64,000 nucleotides of DNA. Source: Micropterus salmoides. Its lineage: Eukaryota > Chordata > Actinopteri > Centrarchiformes > Centrarchidae. Both the position numbers and the translations under genes were made by a program. Shown here one piece after another: positions 13,201 to 25,203 of the stretch; the first letter of the stretch is position 1, and every line of letters starts with the position of its first letter. The stretch covers positions 38,947,585 through 39,011,584 of the forward strand of contig NW_024041150.1 in the NCBI RefSeq assembly GCF_014851395.1, in the 5' to 3' direction. The notes beneath the pieces were generated by a model that saw only the letters and a program-made list of their open reading frames with translations, was not told the DNA's origin and searched no databases.

Positions 13201-16200
13201 TACATTTTCTGGATCAACAGGATTGTCCTCAGCTGACACTGAAACAACAACACCAATATGCTGTTATAATTTTTCAATGTCTCACTGTTTGATCATAATT
13301 ATAAGGGATTACATGTATTGTACATGTGCAGCTATAAAATTATAGATCACTTAAAAATTACTTAAAATTTCTAATAATTACAACAAAAGATGTGAAAGCA
13401 ATGCAAAATCACATACCTTTCTCCTTCTTTTGTTTTTTGATAACAGCATATGTTGAATGATGTGGATCAGCAAGACTGTCCTCTCCTGATACTGGAATTA
13501 AAAAAGGTAAAAAAAGACATTCTCTGTCATGCTTTACTGTAGCAGATAAAAACTATAAATCCTCCCAGCTGGATGATCTACACACCTAAATAGCAAAGAC
13601 ATAGCCTACATACAGAGGTATACAGCTTCGGGGATTTATCCCGTACTTGTCAAGTTATTTAACTGTGGGCCAAACTGTTGGACTGGCTAAGTGATCGCTA
13701 TAAACTGTCAGAAAACAAGCACAAACATAGCTCTGGCCTTTCCAGGGTGAAAAATTCTATAGCTTGACAAAACACTGGCGTTCAAGTTACATATTATCTG
13801 ATGGACAGGTAAGTAACGAAGGGGCATTTTGGTTGGGGTTGTTAAGTGCTCCTTTAAGATGCTAGCTATCAAAGTTGTGGCCATAGAAACTTACACTCAC
13901 CTAAAGGACTATTAGGAACACCACACTAATACTGTGTTTGACCCCCTTTCACCTTCAGAACTGCCTTAATTCTACGTGGCATTGATTCAACAAGGTGCTG
14001 AAAGCATTCTTTAGAAATGTTGGCCCATATTGATAGGATAGCATCTTGCAGTTGATGGAGATTTGTGGGATGCACATCCAGGGCACGAAGCTCCCGTTCC
14101 ACCACATCCCAGAGATGCTCTATTGGGTTGAGATCTGGTGACTGTGGGGGCCATTTTAGTACAGTGAACTCATTGTCATGTTCAAGAAACCAATTTGAAA
14201 TGATTCGAGCTTTGTGACATGGTGCATTATCCTGCTGGAAGTAGCCATCAGAGGATGGGTACATGGTGGCCATAAAGGGATGGACATGGTCAGAAACAAT
14301 GCTCAGGTAGGCCGTGGCATTTAAACGATGCCCAATTGGCACTAAGGGGCCTAAAGTGTGCCAAGAAAACATCCCCCACACCATTACACCACCACCACCA
14401 GCCTGCACAGTGGTAACAAGGCATGATGGATCCATGTTCTCATTCTGTTTACGCCAAATTCTGACTCTACCATCTGAATGTCTCAACAGAAATCGAGACT
14501 CATCAGACCAGGCAACATTTTTCCAGTCTTCAACTGTCCAATTTTGGTGAGCTCTTGCAAATTGTAGCCTCTTTTCCTATTTGTAGTGGAGATGAGTGGT
14601 ACCCGGTGGGGTCTTCTGCTGTTGTAGCCCATCCACCTCAAGGTTGTGCGTGTTGTGGCTTCACAAATGCTTTGCCGCATACCTCGGTTGTAACGAGTGG
14701 TTACAGTCAAAGTTGCTCTTCTATCAGCTTGAATCAGTCGGCCCGTTCTCCTCTGACCTCTAGCATCAACAAGGCATTTTCACCCACAGGACTGCCACAT
14801 ACTGGATGTTTTTCCCTTTTCACACCATTCTTTGTAAACCCTAGAAATGGTTGTGTGTGAAAATCCCAGTAACTGAGCAGATTGTGAAATACTCAAATTC
14901 ATTTTGAAGGAATCATAATGCTATGGTTTCTGTTAACATAAGGAAACATTCTGAAACCAAGTAAATGTTCACTGACAACATGTATTTTAATTTGTTTTCA
15001 CCAAAATATCTGCTCTCTGATTACAACTTCCACATGACTCCAGTGCAGTACGTAAATGTAGCACTTCATTAACTCTAAAAAATATAACCTGTGAAAATAA
15101 TTGTGATTACATTTGCCACTACAACGTGAAAAAACAAATTAGTGCAATGTAAACTTAACTGAGAAAAATGTACCTCTGTGTTTCCTGCAAAGAAGCAGCC
15201 CAGTCACCAACAGCAGCAGAGCCACAAATAAAACACCAACAACAATCCACAGCGGGGAGAGGAGATCAGTGGAGCCACTGTGAACACGATGATTATCCTC
15301 ATAGGGTGCTTTACTTTGTTTTAAAACAGCCAGCCAGCTCTCTGCTGATTCTCCGGCCCCAGAGATGCTGCACTTGTAGAGTCCTTCATCAGACTTTGAA
15401 AAGTTTCGGATGGTCATTTTGTTTTCATACCACGTCCCGAGTTGTGAACCATCTTTGTAGAAATCAACAATGTGTTTTGAATCTGTTTTCTTGTTTCTAC
15501 ATTGAAGAACCACATCATGTCCCTCCACCACAGGTCGGACAGGAACTTCTAGGATCACAGAACCACCTGAACAAAGTGATGAATAAATATTTAATGTTAA
15601 ACATCATATATATTTATTAGAAAACATCAGTCAAGTTCGTAGAAAATGAACATATGAAATTTGGACACCATAATGAGTATCCTGTTGTGTACTATGTATT
15701 TATATTTATTGCCATATGAGGGGGCAGATTTAAGGCATCTTCCTAGACACAGTATTCTGTCACTCAAAAGTGCCTTTTGTCTTGAACTCATTGTAAAATT
15801 AAATGGTTTGAGTTGTGTGCAGCATTTTCCAACTCTCAGGGTATTTTCTCTAAATACCAGCCTTTTTAGATAAAGTTAGTGGAGAAAGTTCTACCTATAC
15901 TGCCTCTATTAAGCCAGACAGGCAGCCTTATTTTAGCCCTGAATTGGTCGCCCTTGACAAATTTTAGAACCCAACCTAATCTCTGCCAATCAAAGAATTG
16001 TAGAGTTGTCCTTTGATGTGCAGTTTGTGGTGATGACGCCGGATTATTTGCCTGATCAATGATCTGGTTCTTGGACAATTTCTGGCATGTCAGAAATTTT
16101 GGTTGGATTTCCCACATGGCTGCCTTAAACCAGCCAAGTGTGACAGACATCACACTTTTTAAACTATGCTTTATCAAAAAGACAGAAATATACAATTCTT

Positions 16201-17196
16201 TGTCTGTCGAAAAAGGTTAGCAACAAATATGTAAAAACTAAATTCTTCAAATAATTCCTTAAGATTAATAGGATCTTCCTAAATATGTTTTTTGACTTAC
16301 ATAAGGCAAGTTTTATTGTTGAAGTGTGGACCATTTCCAAAACACTGAGTTAAGGCTTATTATGGCTTACTGCCTCAAATAAATAGAAAACTCTACTAGA
16401 TATACGATTTGCTTAACATACCAGTGACAGTGATGTTGACTGCACCACTTGTTTCTTCCTTTGCATTTTCACACCAGTATTCTCCACTGTGTCTTTGGAA
16501 GGCAGGATAAATGGTGCGGGATGGTGCAGATGAGTTCCAGTTAGAATAATTTGTGGTAATTGATTTGAGGAGCTTCCTCATGACTCTCCATTCAGTCAAG
16601 CCACCGAGCTCTTCACACTTTACAGTGAAAGTCTCATATTCAAAAAACTGCTGTCTGTCTGGAGAAACACGAGGAAAAGCTCCATCTGAGACACAGAAAA
16701 TTAATCAATTAAACACCACTTACAAAAACAAGATCCTTAATTAGTAATAGTATAACATTAAAACAAATCAATCATAAGGACATTTTAGCAGTTTGTGAAA
16801 CTGCAAAGTCACATGGTTAGGGAGCTCAGTGTGTTTTCATAGAACCATGTTCCATTTTGTTACACTCACACATGAGTACAGACTTCAACTTAATCTATTC
16901 TTGGTCCCTACGTACTTTAGATGGTAGTCTCTTGTTGTTGCTGAGGTTTAAACAAAAGGCACATATCAGCAAGATTAAGATAATTAAACAAATTAAGTTA
17001 ACTCCAGCTTACCAGCTTTCTGAGCAAAGTAACTGCAGTCAACTTGTGCAACAAACAGCACCAACACATCCATCACTGGAGAGACGAAGAGAGATGTTTA
17101 TCAAATTATCTGCTCACTATAAAAGTCAGGCTAGTAACAACGTTACAAAAAGTCTCAGTACTCACGTAGTCTCATGCAGAGAGCTGTAAGGTCCAT
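10257..17196 (-). CDS. Fc-receptor-like inhibitory receptor: two Ig domains, membrane segment, ITIM tail
   Basis: Exons: 17196-17166, 17075-17013, 16685-16422, 15566-15174, 13491-13417, 13238-13164, then less certain 12469-12397 and 10275-10257. Together they read 330 residues; most junctions are phase 1. The first two exons encode a split signal peptide (MDLTALCMRL, then a hydrophobic stretch ending VDCSY), as in fish Fc-receptor-like proteins. Exon 3 is Ig domain 1, with FTVKC and SGEYWC carrying its two cysteines. Exon 4 holds Ig domain 2 (VVLQC, GLYKCSISG), a stalk, and a strongly hydrophobic segment ending LLLCRKHR. Exons 5 and 6 each give one ITIM (STYAVI, VTYAVV). A Tc1 element sits between exons 4 and 5 and a LINE between the last two. 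The product should be a type I leukocyte surface receptor signalling through SH2-domain phosphatases. Its ligand is unknown; family members bind immunoglobulin or MHC-like partners. The exact tail is the weak part. Confidence 0.75.
10380..10690. repeat. Common teleost interspersed repeat
   Basis: GTTAGC-rich blocks are followed by TGTGTACCAAATTTCCTTGC and a short ending around GTTGAGATATTTCAC, a phrase I recall as widespread in fish genomes. Related GTTAGC/CATGTTAG runs occur at 11275-11310, 32700-32760 and 41280-41360. No coding capacity. Confidence 0.5.
11390..12300 (+). mobile_element. Degenerate LINE, reverse-transcriptase to 3' end
   Basis: Reverse-transcriptase remnants are recognisable in several frames: VDLSSAFNTIS near 11440, DFLTNRPQTV near 11530, and TGAPQGCVLSPLLYTLYTHD at about 11600-11660. 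The FADD block has been deleted. The ORF2 C-terminal motif LLPSGKRYRS follows at 12080. The tail holds a 28-bp perfect palindrome (12237-12264). It is in the antisense direction inside a late FcRL intron. Clade: CR1/Rex1-like, tentative. Confidence 0.75.
13164..13491 (-). other. Two tandem ITIM exons
   Basis: The exons 13491-13417 and 13238-13164 are each exactly 75 nt, phase 1 to 1, and clearly related: VSGEDSLADP...STYAVIKKQ and VSAEDNPVDP...VTYAVVKKQ. Each holds one tyrosine in an ITIM consensus (S or V, x, Y, x, x, I or V). Because each is a whole number of codons with equal phases, exons could be added or skipped without breaking the frame. Splice sites: AG/GTATGT and AG/GTAGTG. Confidence 0.75.
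13894..14895 (-). mobile_element. Tc1/mariner element in an FcRL intron, 5'-truncated
   Basis: The left end (CACTCACCTAAAGGACTATT) is a terminal inverted repeat preceded by TA at 13892-13893. The minus-strand transposase runs from there, and similarity to the element stops near 14895 before the second inverted repeat. It is inserted between the membrane exon and the first ITIM exon of the FcRL-like gene, in the same orientation. Confidence 0.88.
13926..14710 (-). pseudogene. Tc1/mariner transposase with one frameshift
   Basis: The C-terminal two thirds are open (186 residues up to 14486, ending GGQTQY at 13926). The N-terminal DNA-binding half is in another frame (14483-14710), separated by an apparent one-base loss in a T run near 14570. 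Catalytic residues: SDESRF, FQQDNAPCH, NPIEHLW. By my count 36 residues separate the last D and E, which is the spacing reported for the DD36E (Incomer) group rather than classic DD34E Tc1. Apart from the frameshift it is well preserved, so a fairly recent copy. Confidence 0.85.
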
Positions 17197-17964
17197 GGTG
17201 TCTTACTGCTGACTGTCACAGCTTCAGACTGAACTACAGCTTAGACATAATGTAGGTCCTCCTCTTCCTGTTATTATTTCTGGTGACAATGCAGCAGCAG
17301 GTTTCAACTGTTGATCTAGAAATATCTACATGAGGCAGAGCAGCTGTAGTGGAGATAAAACAAAACAAAAACAGTTTGGATTTTGAAAGACAGCTACGTT
17401 GAGGATCTAGACTATCACCAACGCAAGCTCCCTCCCAACTCATCACATATGGACAATTTATCAAGACCTCTTGGCATTGCTTGTTAATGGTACCTATTTT
17501 GCATTGTTTTTGTATGTGTAGGGCTCTGTGGTCAAGTTAGCAACAAGAGAAATATGCCTTCTCCAGTTAGACTTTCAAAATAAAACTAGTGGTTCACGTA
17601 AAACCACAAATTGTCAGGATAAATTGGCATTTACCAGTAATTTGTCTGTGACAGTGTAAGTCCTCCAAGCAAAATTAACAAAGACACTCTGTAAATGTCT
17701 TCCGAAAAGACCCTTATGTTTTCAGATCTGATGCCCATAGCAGCAGGAAGATAGTGTCTGTCTTTGCTATCAAAACACTATGGCATGCTTTGATTAGGTA
17801 TAAGCACAAAAACTTGTATAGGGTTTGGGAAAGGTCAGAAAACAGCTACGTAGTTAAGGTTGGTCAACCTTCCTCATCATGTTAAATTTAGAGAACAATT
17901 GTGGTCACAGTTCATTACTGTTTGTTGGATGAGAATGAGGAACAAAAAGTGTCCTTCTGTGTCA

Positions 17965-18175
17965 GTCTTCAGTTCAATTCAAGTTTATTTATATAGTGCC
18001 AATTCACAACAAAAGTTATCTCATTGCACTTTTCATATAAAACAGGTCTAGACCCTGGGTGGGCGAACGTCTGGGAGGGACGGGGGGAGAGAGAGAGAGA
18101 GAGAGAGATAATTATTAGATTAACTATATATATTGAATTGTTTTTTTAAAACACACACACACAGACACCTGTTTA
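17965..18175. repeat. Fish interspersed repeat plus GA and CA simple repeats
   Basis: Bases 17970-18056 match a widespread fish repeat (TCAAGTTTATTTATATAGTG, then GGTCTAGACC). It is followed by a GA run (about 18090-18109) and a CA run (about 18151-18166). Confidence 0.55.
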
Positions 18176-18283
18176 CTGTTTTATTACTTTTATTTCATTT
18201 AACTGTATGAATTGAATTCTTCCTTTGTATTTTCCTTGAAGCTTTGACAATACTGTTCTGTGAACATCCATGCCAATAAAGCA

Positions 18284-18640
18284 TTTTAAAAAGGCATTTG
18301 ATTCAATTTGGTACGATGGACTAATAAAGAATCTTTCAAAAATACTTATCTTGAACAAACACAAACTAGATTGTTATCTGGCCCTAAACAGAGATTATGA
18401 AATGGCTGGATATCTCTCTACTGTCATAGATCAAGCAGAGGCAGCTTCTTACCGACTCAGTGACCACACCCTTGCAATTGAAAAAGGCAGACATTAAGAG
18501 TCCTGGTTACCAAGAGAATATAGAGTCTGAGCAGTGACAGGTGAGGTTGAGACAGATACACATTTTCTTCTAAAATGTGATAAATATAGAAGTATAAAAG
18601 AGCAATATTTTTTGAGAAATTCCATCTATTAATAATGGAT
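18284..18640 (+). mobile_element. Degenerate LINE ORF2 fragment
   Basis: Short blocks typical of a LINE ORF2 survive: FKKAFDSIWYDGL (18284 on), RLSDHTLAIEKGRH (to 18494), WLPREYRV with a stop in place of the expected cysteine, then TGEVETDTHFLLKCDKY. Blocks are compressed by deletions and separated by frameshifts. Clade not assigned. Confidence 0.6.
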
Positions 18641-19051
18641 TAACTGTATTTTTTTCCACTGAAAAAAAAATATAAATGGATAAATAATAGCTATACTGAC
18701 TATGACTTTACAATCAAAGGTCCATGAGTAAAATGTCTTAGGCTATCTGTTTGATCCATCTTTTCATCTTAAGTTATTGCTACCTGCATTTATTCCTGTC
18801 CGGTTACAGCTAAATAACTCTAGCCGACTTATTTAACATCTAATGTAATGGGCTTCCAGCACTTATCATTCATCAGAGAAATTCCAGTCAGCTAAATAAT
18901 GAATGAGCTAAGCTAAATAAAATGTAATATTGTTTACTCATTGATCCTTCCTCCACTCCGTTACGTTTCGTAATGCTACCTTTGTTGGACTTTGCTACAA
19001 ATCTATGTAAGTCTATTTAAGTCTCATTTAATATATCACAGGAACTGCAGG

Positions 19052-20795
19052 GTGAACACACCTTATCTGATTACAGTTGACCAAAGTGAAAGCACAGATC
19101 ATTTATTGCAGGATTTTTGACCTGAGGCTCACTGTACTCTAAGGTGAGCTTAATCTTTGACGCACATGAGAGGTAAGCTTTTAGAAAATTTTAAAAGAAA
19201 GTTTTAAGTTTTAACTACAAATGAATCATCGTTGCCTATTAGTGAAATAAAATCAGGTCTGCCGTAACAGGTGGATTTATTCTCTCTTACGGGTTACCTT
19301 TGAATAGTTTTGAGTTAGTTGCATGAACAAATACAAAATGCATTAAAAGCAAAATATTATAAATATTCTACTTTACTTTAAAGATTCTACTATCATAATT
19401 GACTGTTTAACAAACATTAGTTTATATAAATATCACCCAGAATGCTTTTCTTCTCCAAATGCTCTCTTCTTTAAACATCAACATGTTGCTGCTGGTTTAT
19501 AGAATATCACTTTTCAGAGCTCCAGTATGTCTCTACAGACGGATGATCTGATGAAAAGTGAGTACTTTAGACAAGCGTTTTGCTGGGGAGGGGGGGGGGT
19601 TCAGTCGAAGTGTTGTTGTAAAACACACACTTGTAGACTAACACACACATCTGTAAAACACTGGTGTGTGATACAAGTTTGCTTTCTGATTTTGTACAGC
19701 GGCATTACGTTTCCTTTTCTGTGATTTACTTTGTTTTGATCATTTCAATAACCTTGTGTGTTAAATCATGAATTGAGATAAATTGAATCTAAGATTCCTT
19801 ATTCATCAAAGACAATATCGACTGTCTAAATTTAAAAACGCTGTTTTGTGTTTTGCCCATCAGTTCATGGTCAGGGCGTCGTCTGAAAAAAATCAACATA
19901 AATACAGGTTAATGACAACAGCCATGCTTAAAATGACATTTATGCTCTTACTCACTCGTAGGTAATGCCTCATCAGCGTGTGATGCCTCATCAGCGGGTG
20001 ATAATACAGCTAAATTGGGCCAATCCTGTTTTTTTTCTCACTCCTATCTTCCCATGGCCTTGGTTTGTGGCTTTGTTGGCCTGGCTATTGGGGGTTTGAT
20101 AGCCATCGCTGTTGTGTGTAAATGGAAACGTAAGTCACAGCTCATTGACGGTTACACTAATTCACAGCACCAACCCAGTGTTTCTTCTTATGTATTAATT
20201 ATTATCATTATTTTAAATAGTATGTTAAGTTCAATGTACATTTTACTTTCATTCAATTCAGTTCATTTCAAATGTCTCATTTTGGTACAAAATGCTATCT
20301 GGGAAGGGAATGTTACTCCAACTTATTGAAATGTTGTTTTCTGTTTGGTAACACTGGATTGTTGTTTCTTTATTGTATGTTTTAATGTCACATATTTTCT
20401 TTACAAAAGGTGACAAAGCTTCACTTCAAAATGAATTACAAAAAAAGAAGAAAGAACTACATGACATGTCAGAGGTGTTTACCACACAGAAGACTGAACT
20501 GGAGCAACAGAGAGATCGACTCAGAGGAGAACTGGAGGAAATTGAGGCAGAGAAAGAGGAGAACAAGAAGAAGCTTCAGTCAGTGGAGACTAAAATAACA
20601 GAGAAAGAAATGACATTTGAGAAACCAGAGGAATTATTAAAAGAAAAGGAAAACCTATTACAGGCTCAGTGGAAATTGGACAAGAAAAAGAAAAACTGTG
20701 AGAAACCAAAAATGTACATAGAGAAATTGCTGGAGCCATTAGAGCTTCACTTTAGTAGAATTAACAGGAGGGATGTTCAAATATGGTTAGATTAG
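19052..20795 (+). CDS. Ig-less membrane protein with cytoplasmic coiled coil
   Basis: A first exon ends at 19143 (donor AAG/GTGAGC). Exon 2 (19518-19557) has ATG at 19527. Exon 3 (20010-20129, 120 nt) encodes a membrane segment ending VVCKWKR. Exon 4 (20410-20795) is a coiled coil rich in E, K and Q. All junctions are phase 1 and the spliced frame gives 178 residues. There is no signal peptide and no Ig exon: only about 24 residues precede the membrane helix. The membrane exon is exactly as long as that of the receptor at 25711-28974, and its coiled coil is related to that gene's. It looks like a stripped-down paralogue. It may work as a partner or decoy for longer family members; that is inference. 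All splice sites are canonical. Confidence 0.6.
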
Positions 20796-21660
20796 CCGAA
20801 CAGACACAAAGGTAAAAACAATCAGAGCAAAATTGGCTTAAGTCCAACAGGTGAGGCTGAACAGATAAAGTTCACAAACATTTCATTGCTCACATGTAAA
20901 ACTACAGAAAAATGAATTCATGCTTGCTGGGACAATTTGAATGAGAATCACTTTCACTTCATGTGCAGCTGAATGGTCTACATTTATGATGGATCTAATG
21001 AGATCAATTAATCAGTTCAGTTCAGCCAATGTGTTAAAAATATGTATTGTAATTTGTTTGTTTGGCATCTGTATTTCATAATATCACTGTCTGTTTTTTG
21101 TTCAAGATCAGTTCTTTATTGTTGACATTTTAAAGATCTAAATAAAATCGAATCAAACAAGGTTCTCAGGAAGTTTTACTTTTTCCACTAATCACTGTTG
21201 GATTCTCAACAAGATGAATCCCAGCAGGCCACAACTTGGACTTTTAAAGCAATGCTATCTCAAGATAATCAGGAGAGACTGGTTTTAAGATGGGTTTTTT
21301 TACAGATAGCTTTGGATTCAGATGCAGATCTCTGCTCTGAAAACCTAAGAGCTGACTGCAATGGTGAATGTAAAGATACTTTATTTCAACATTTACTATA
21401 CATGTAGCAAAATTCCTTCTCTGCATTTAATAATATATAATTATACTGACCAGAGAACCATCAGATAGTGACACCCCTTAGGTACAAAGTGGCCTAATCA
21501 ACTCCTTTTATGTCGAGAGTAAAACGTTCAACTCAGCCCTGAAAGTGACAGGGAGCCCGTGGAGAAAAGCTAAATCTTGAGTAATGTGTGATCTATGTTT
21601 GTTTTTGTTAAAGGGAGAAAATTTTCATGGTGTTTTACTGCCAGGTGGTAAAATCAGCAA

Positions 21661-22750
21661 AGTAAACACGCCTTACCTGATTATACAGGTTCAAAGTACA
21701 AGTAAGTTTATTGAGGAGTTTGACCGTGACTGTAACATACAGCATGTTACTCTGAGGCTACTTTAATGCACAAAGCAGGTAGGGTTCTCTTTTGAAATTT
21801 CAATTCTTTTAAATTACTCCTCAAGCTGTAAGCATTGATTCAAAATATAGTGTTATCAAGATATTATCAAATATCATGTAAACCAGGCTCGAGCTCCACC
21901 AATCTAAATATTAGTATTTCCAAAAACTCCAGTTTGTCTCCACAATGATTTTGTTTTTTAAATGTAAAATATTCATTGTTTTTGTTGTTCTTCTTGTTGT
22001 TAATTTAAAGTCGGATTTTAAAGAGCATGCCAGCTGTCTGCAGCAGCAAATGGTTTCACTTTTGTGATTACGTATCCAAACATTACACTCTACCCATGCC
22101 TGGATGTTTAGCATATGTGTTATGCTGTAGGAGCTACATACAGTTGTTTTGTGTTTTATTTTTCCAGCTGATTCGCGCTCATCCAGTTCTGCCCACAGTA
22201 TTGTATCATCGTCATCATGCGTTATACCTTCCTGTCTGTTCTTGCAACTGTCTTTGTGGCTTTGTCCACATGGAAATGTAAGTCACGGTTGATGGTTAAG
22301 GTGATATGAATACTTATGATCACAAAAGAAGAAGTGTGCTTGTATTCTAATGTGTTTGTATTGTAATGTTTCTTTTTAGAATGAAAGGCTTTGGTGAATT
22401 GTCTTATTTGCTGTTATTTTCTATTTTTGGCTAACAATTCACTGTGTTTAGTTTTACTGTTACAATGCTGATGTGATTTTGTGTCCTGTTTGATTTTTGA
22501 TCATTTCCAAACAGATGAGAAAACAGAGAATGACACGATAAATCCACAGTTTCAACGACAGTCACAGGAGAACAACAAAGAATGGGAAAAAGTTCCTACT
22601 ACATTGGTTGAACAGAAGAAGGAGCAAGAGAAATTGACAGTGAGACTCACACCGTTACTTATTAAAAAAGTAAGACAGAGAATGTGTTGCAGGCCACAGA
22701 AGCAGAGAAAGACTATATATAACTTTTCCCTTAACAGTTTTCTTCATTGA
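21661..22750 (+). pseudogene. Decayed paralogue of the membrane-coiled-coil gene
   Basis: A first exon related to those ending at 19143 and 25327 ends at 21778 (CAG/GTAGGG). The start-codon exon seems lost: near 21925 the matching position reads TTGTCTCCACA, not ATGTCTCTACA. The membrane exon (22168-22277) keeps its splice sites but is 110 nt instead of 114-120. Its two halves are in different frames (DSRSSSSAHS, then TFLSVLATVFVALSTWK). The coiled-coil exon from 22515 is shortened and ends early at 22750. No intact product is expected. Confidence 0.6.
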
Positions 22751-23056
22751 CAATGAAAAATAGTTGCATATGAACATAATTGTCACTGAATAAAAAGTGT
22801 GAACTAGCGAATGTATGACACTATGCATGTACTGGAAGTCAGGCATGCGCACCCATAAAAAAGTTATTTTCTATCCTATTTGTGTTGTGTATTGTGATTA
22901 TATTGTAACATTATTCAACGTTATTATTTTATTCATCAAAAAACTATTTTACAATATATTTATTTTGATTAGTCCAACTGTTTCTTATGTCAATACCTTT
23001 TCTTCCACATATCACTTTCTTTCTGGGATTTACAGCTGTTTTATTTTATTTTTCAG

Positions 23057-24171
23057 AATTCCACAAAGAGGAACCTGAATGACCGACTGTTCTTTAAACC
23101 TGCATTCACCGCCTTCAGCCTTGACACGGTTTTCTTCATTCTTGTTATTCACACTTTTGGAGGTAACTTACACGCATTTTGAACATTTTGGTTTAACTGT
23201 CTAGTGGTGGTATTATATATAGATATACTGTATATTGATAAATAGATATATGTCATAGTTTTTTGTTGTTAAAAGTTCTTTCAGTGGATGATTTGTTGTT
23301 CTGCTATCATTACAGCTGATTTGGTTGCATCCATTTCCACAGTCTTTGGCCACATGAGCTCGTCTATTGGCCTGGTTGACTTGGCTCTTACCTTTACTGT
23401 AGCTGTTTATGCCAATTACAAATGGAAACGTAAGTCACCCTTATTATATCACGATTTTCAGCATGATTTATTTACAGTAATATAATATTAATGCAGGAAT
23501 AATTTATAATGTGAAAATACCTTTCACAACATTATTTTTAAGTGATCATTCATGCAGCTGAATCTTGCATTAAAGTTTTGTTGTGTGCATTTAATTCTAA
23601 TGCCATCTCTCGGTTTATCCCAAAAAAATTTGTCTCATTTGTTGCATATCTAATGTTACAAGCTAAATGCTATCAGAGAAACAAATGTGAAATTAATTAT
23701 ATTTTGTTTAAAGTTTACTAAAATGCCTCTTTTATTGAATTTCCACATTGCTTTTCCACAAAAGGTGAGAAATTAGAGATGGTGAATGAAAATACAGAGC
23801 TTCAAAAGGGGTCACTGAACAAAGAGAAAGAGCGGGAGGATGTGGTTACTACACTCATGGAGTTGAAGACTGAACTGGAGAACCAGAGGGGTCGACTCAA
23901 AGAGCTGCTGGAGAAGGTGGAGAGGGAGAGGGAAGTAAACAAGCAGAAGCTCCAGGCAGTGGAGACAGAAATAACTGAAAGAGAGATGACCTTTGACAAA
24001 CCTGAGGAATTATTACGAGAAAAGGAAGACTTATTGCGAGTCCAGTGGAAACTGGACCAGACAAAGAAAGATAATGAGAGACAGCTACTGAACACTGAGA
24101 GGCTGCTGGAGCCAATAGAGATTCAGTTCACTAGAATACACAGAATGAAGGAGGTAGACATGCAACTTTGA
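23057..24171 (+). pseudogene. Membrane-coiled-coil paralogue lacking an initiator codon
   Basis: Exons 23057-23162, 23316-23429 and 23765-24171 have good splice sites. Joined, they read one open frame of 208 codons with conserved phase. The first exon resembles a signal-peptide exon (FFKPAFTAF...VFFILVIHTFG) but has no in-frame ATG. The membrane exon ends YANYKWKR. The coiled coil matches the one at 20410-20795 closely (shared blocks such as MTFDKPEELLREKE). The frame is undamaged after the missing start. Either it is a young pseudogene or it is expressed through an upstream exon: the unit at 22515-22669 ends in phase 0 at a strong GTAAGA donor that would fit. Confidence 0.5.
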
Positions 24172-25203
24172 CTTTAGGTAGAGAGAAAAATGTGTTACGT
24201 GAATGCACCAACTGTCTCGAGAATAAAGTTAGATTATTACTAGTACACAAATGTAAAGCTACAGATGAATTGGTTCATGCTCTACGAGAGTGTTTAGATC
24301 TGCTGTAACATAGAAAATTTATTTTATTATCTTAATTATTTTAACATGCTACAGGGTCCTTAAAGGTGTGCATACTTTTTTCATCAGTCGTATTAATATA
24401 AAAGATTTAAATAAATTAGCTCAGGTTTTGTCCTCAAGAACATCAGGGAAGAGATGGAATTATTACAAAAAGGTGCAGCTTAAAGTTTTTCTTGACTGAG
24501 TGACTGAACTTATTACTTGTTTGAGTATGAAAATCTGTTGTGGTTCTTTTTTTTTTTACTTTGTTAAGCATCATCTAATATGTAAACCTTTACAAAACGT
24601 TGAGCATCTTGTGAAATGTTCTGAAGGGGACTTTGTTGAAACATTTTTTATTAAAAAAACAATAATATTGTCTGCTCTGTGTTCAGTTTATTTAGTGCCG
24701 CTGATACTCTATATTTGGTTTCCTCCTCTTGAACAATGAACAATGATCAGACTGGTTAAAGACTGAAGTTTGAAAGGGCGCTGAACGATTTTTTAAACAC
24801 AGGCTTATCCTGCATCATTTTAATGAAAAATCCAATCAGTGCGGACATTTGTTGAGACAGATGTTCAACTCCATTTATTGTGTGGACGTTGGCCTGAGAT
24901 CAGATATTAACCACTCAGTGCATATTTACTCTAATATAATAAAACAGCCGGTCGTCAGCAAACCCTGACTTCAAAGCTGATGTTCTTTGGATTTTATGTT
25001 ATTTAGTTTTCTATGTGATTGTAAGGCCTAACTTTAATGATTACCCACAACTGCAGTGTTCAATTATATAGAGGATTTTTAGTTGGAGTGTCAAAGTATA
25101 AACACATTCTCAATATGTGTGATATATATATTTTTAAATCTAACTAGTAAACTGTAATTATAGCTGAACAAACAGACAAGCCCGCTGGATTTTCGTACGA
25201 GCC
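24172..25203. other. Intergenic, nothing recognised
   Basis: AT-rich sequence between the third and fourth plus-strand units. I see no exon, hairpin or known repeat here. The next recognisable piece is the shared first-exon sequence from 25204. Confidence 0.5.
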
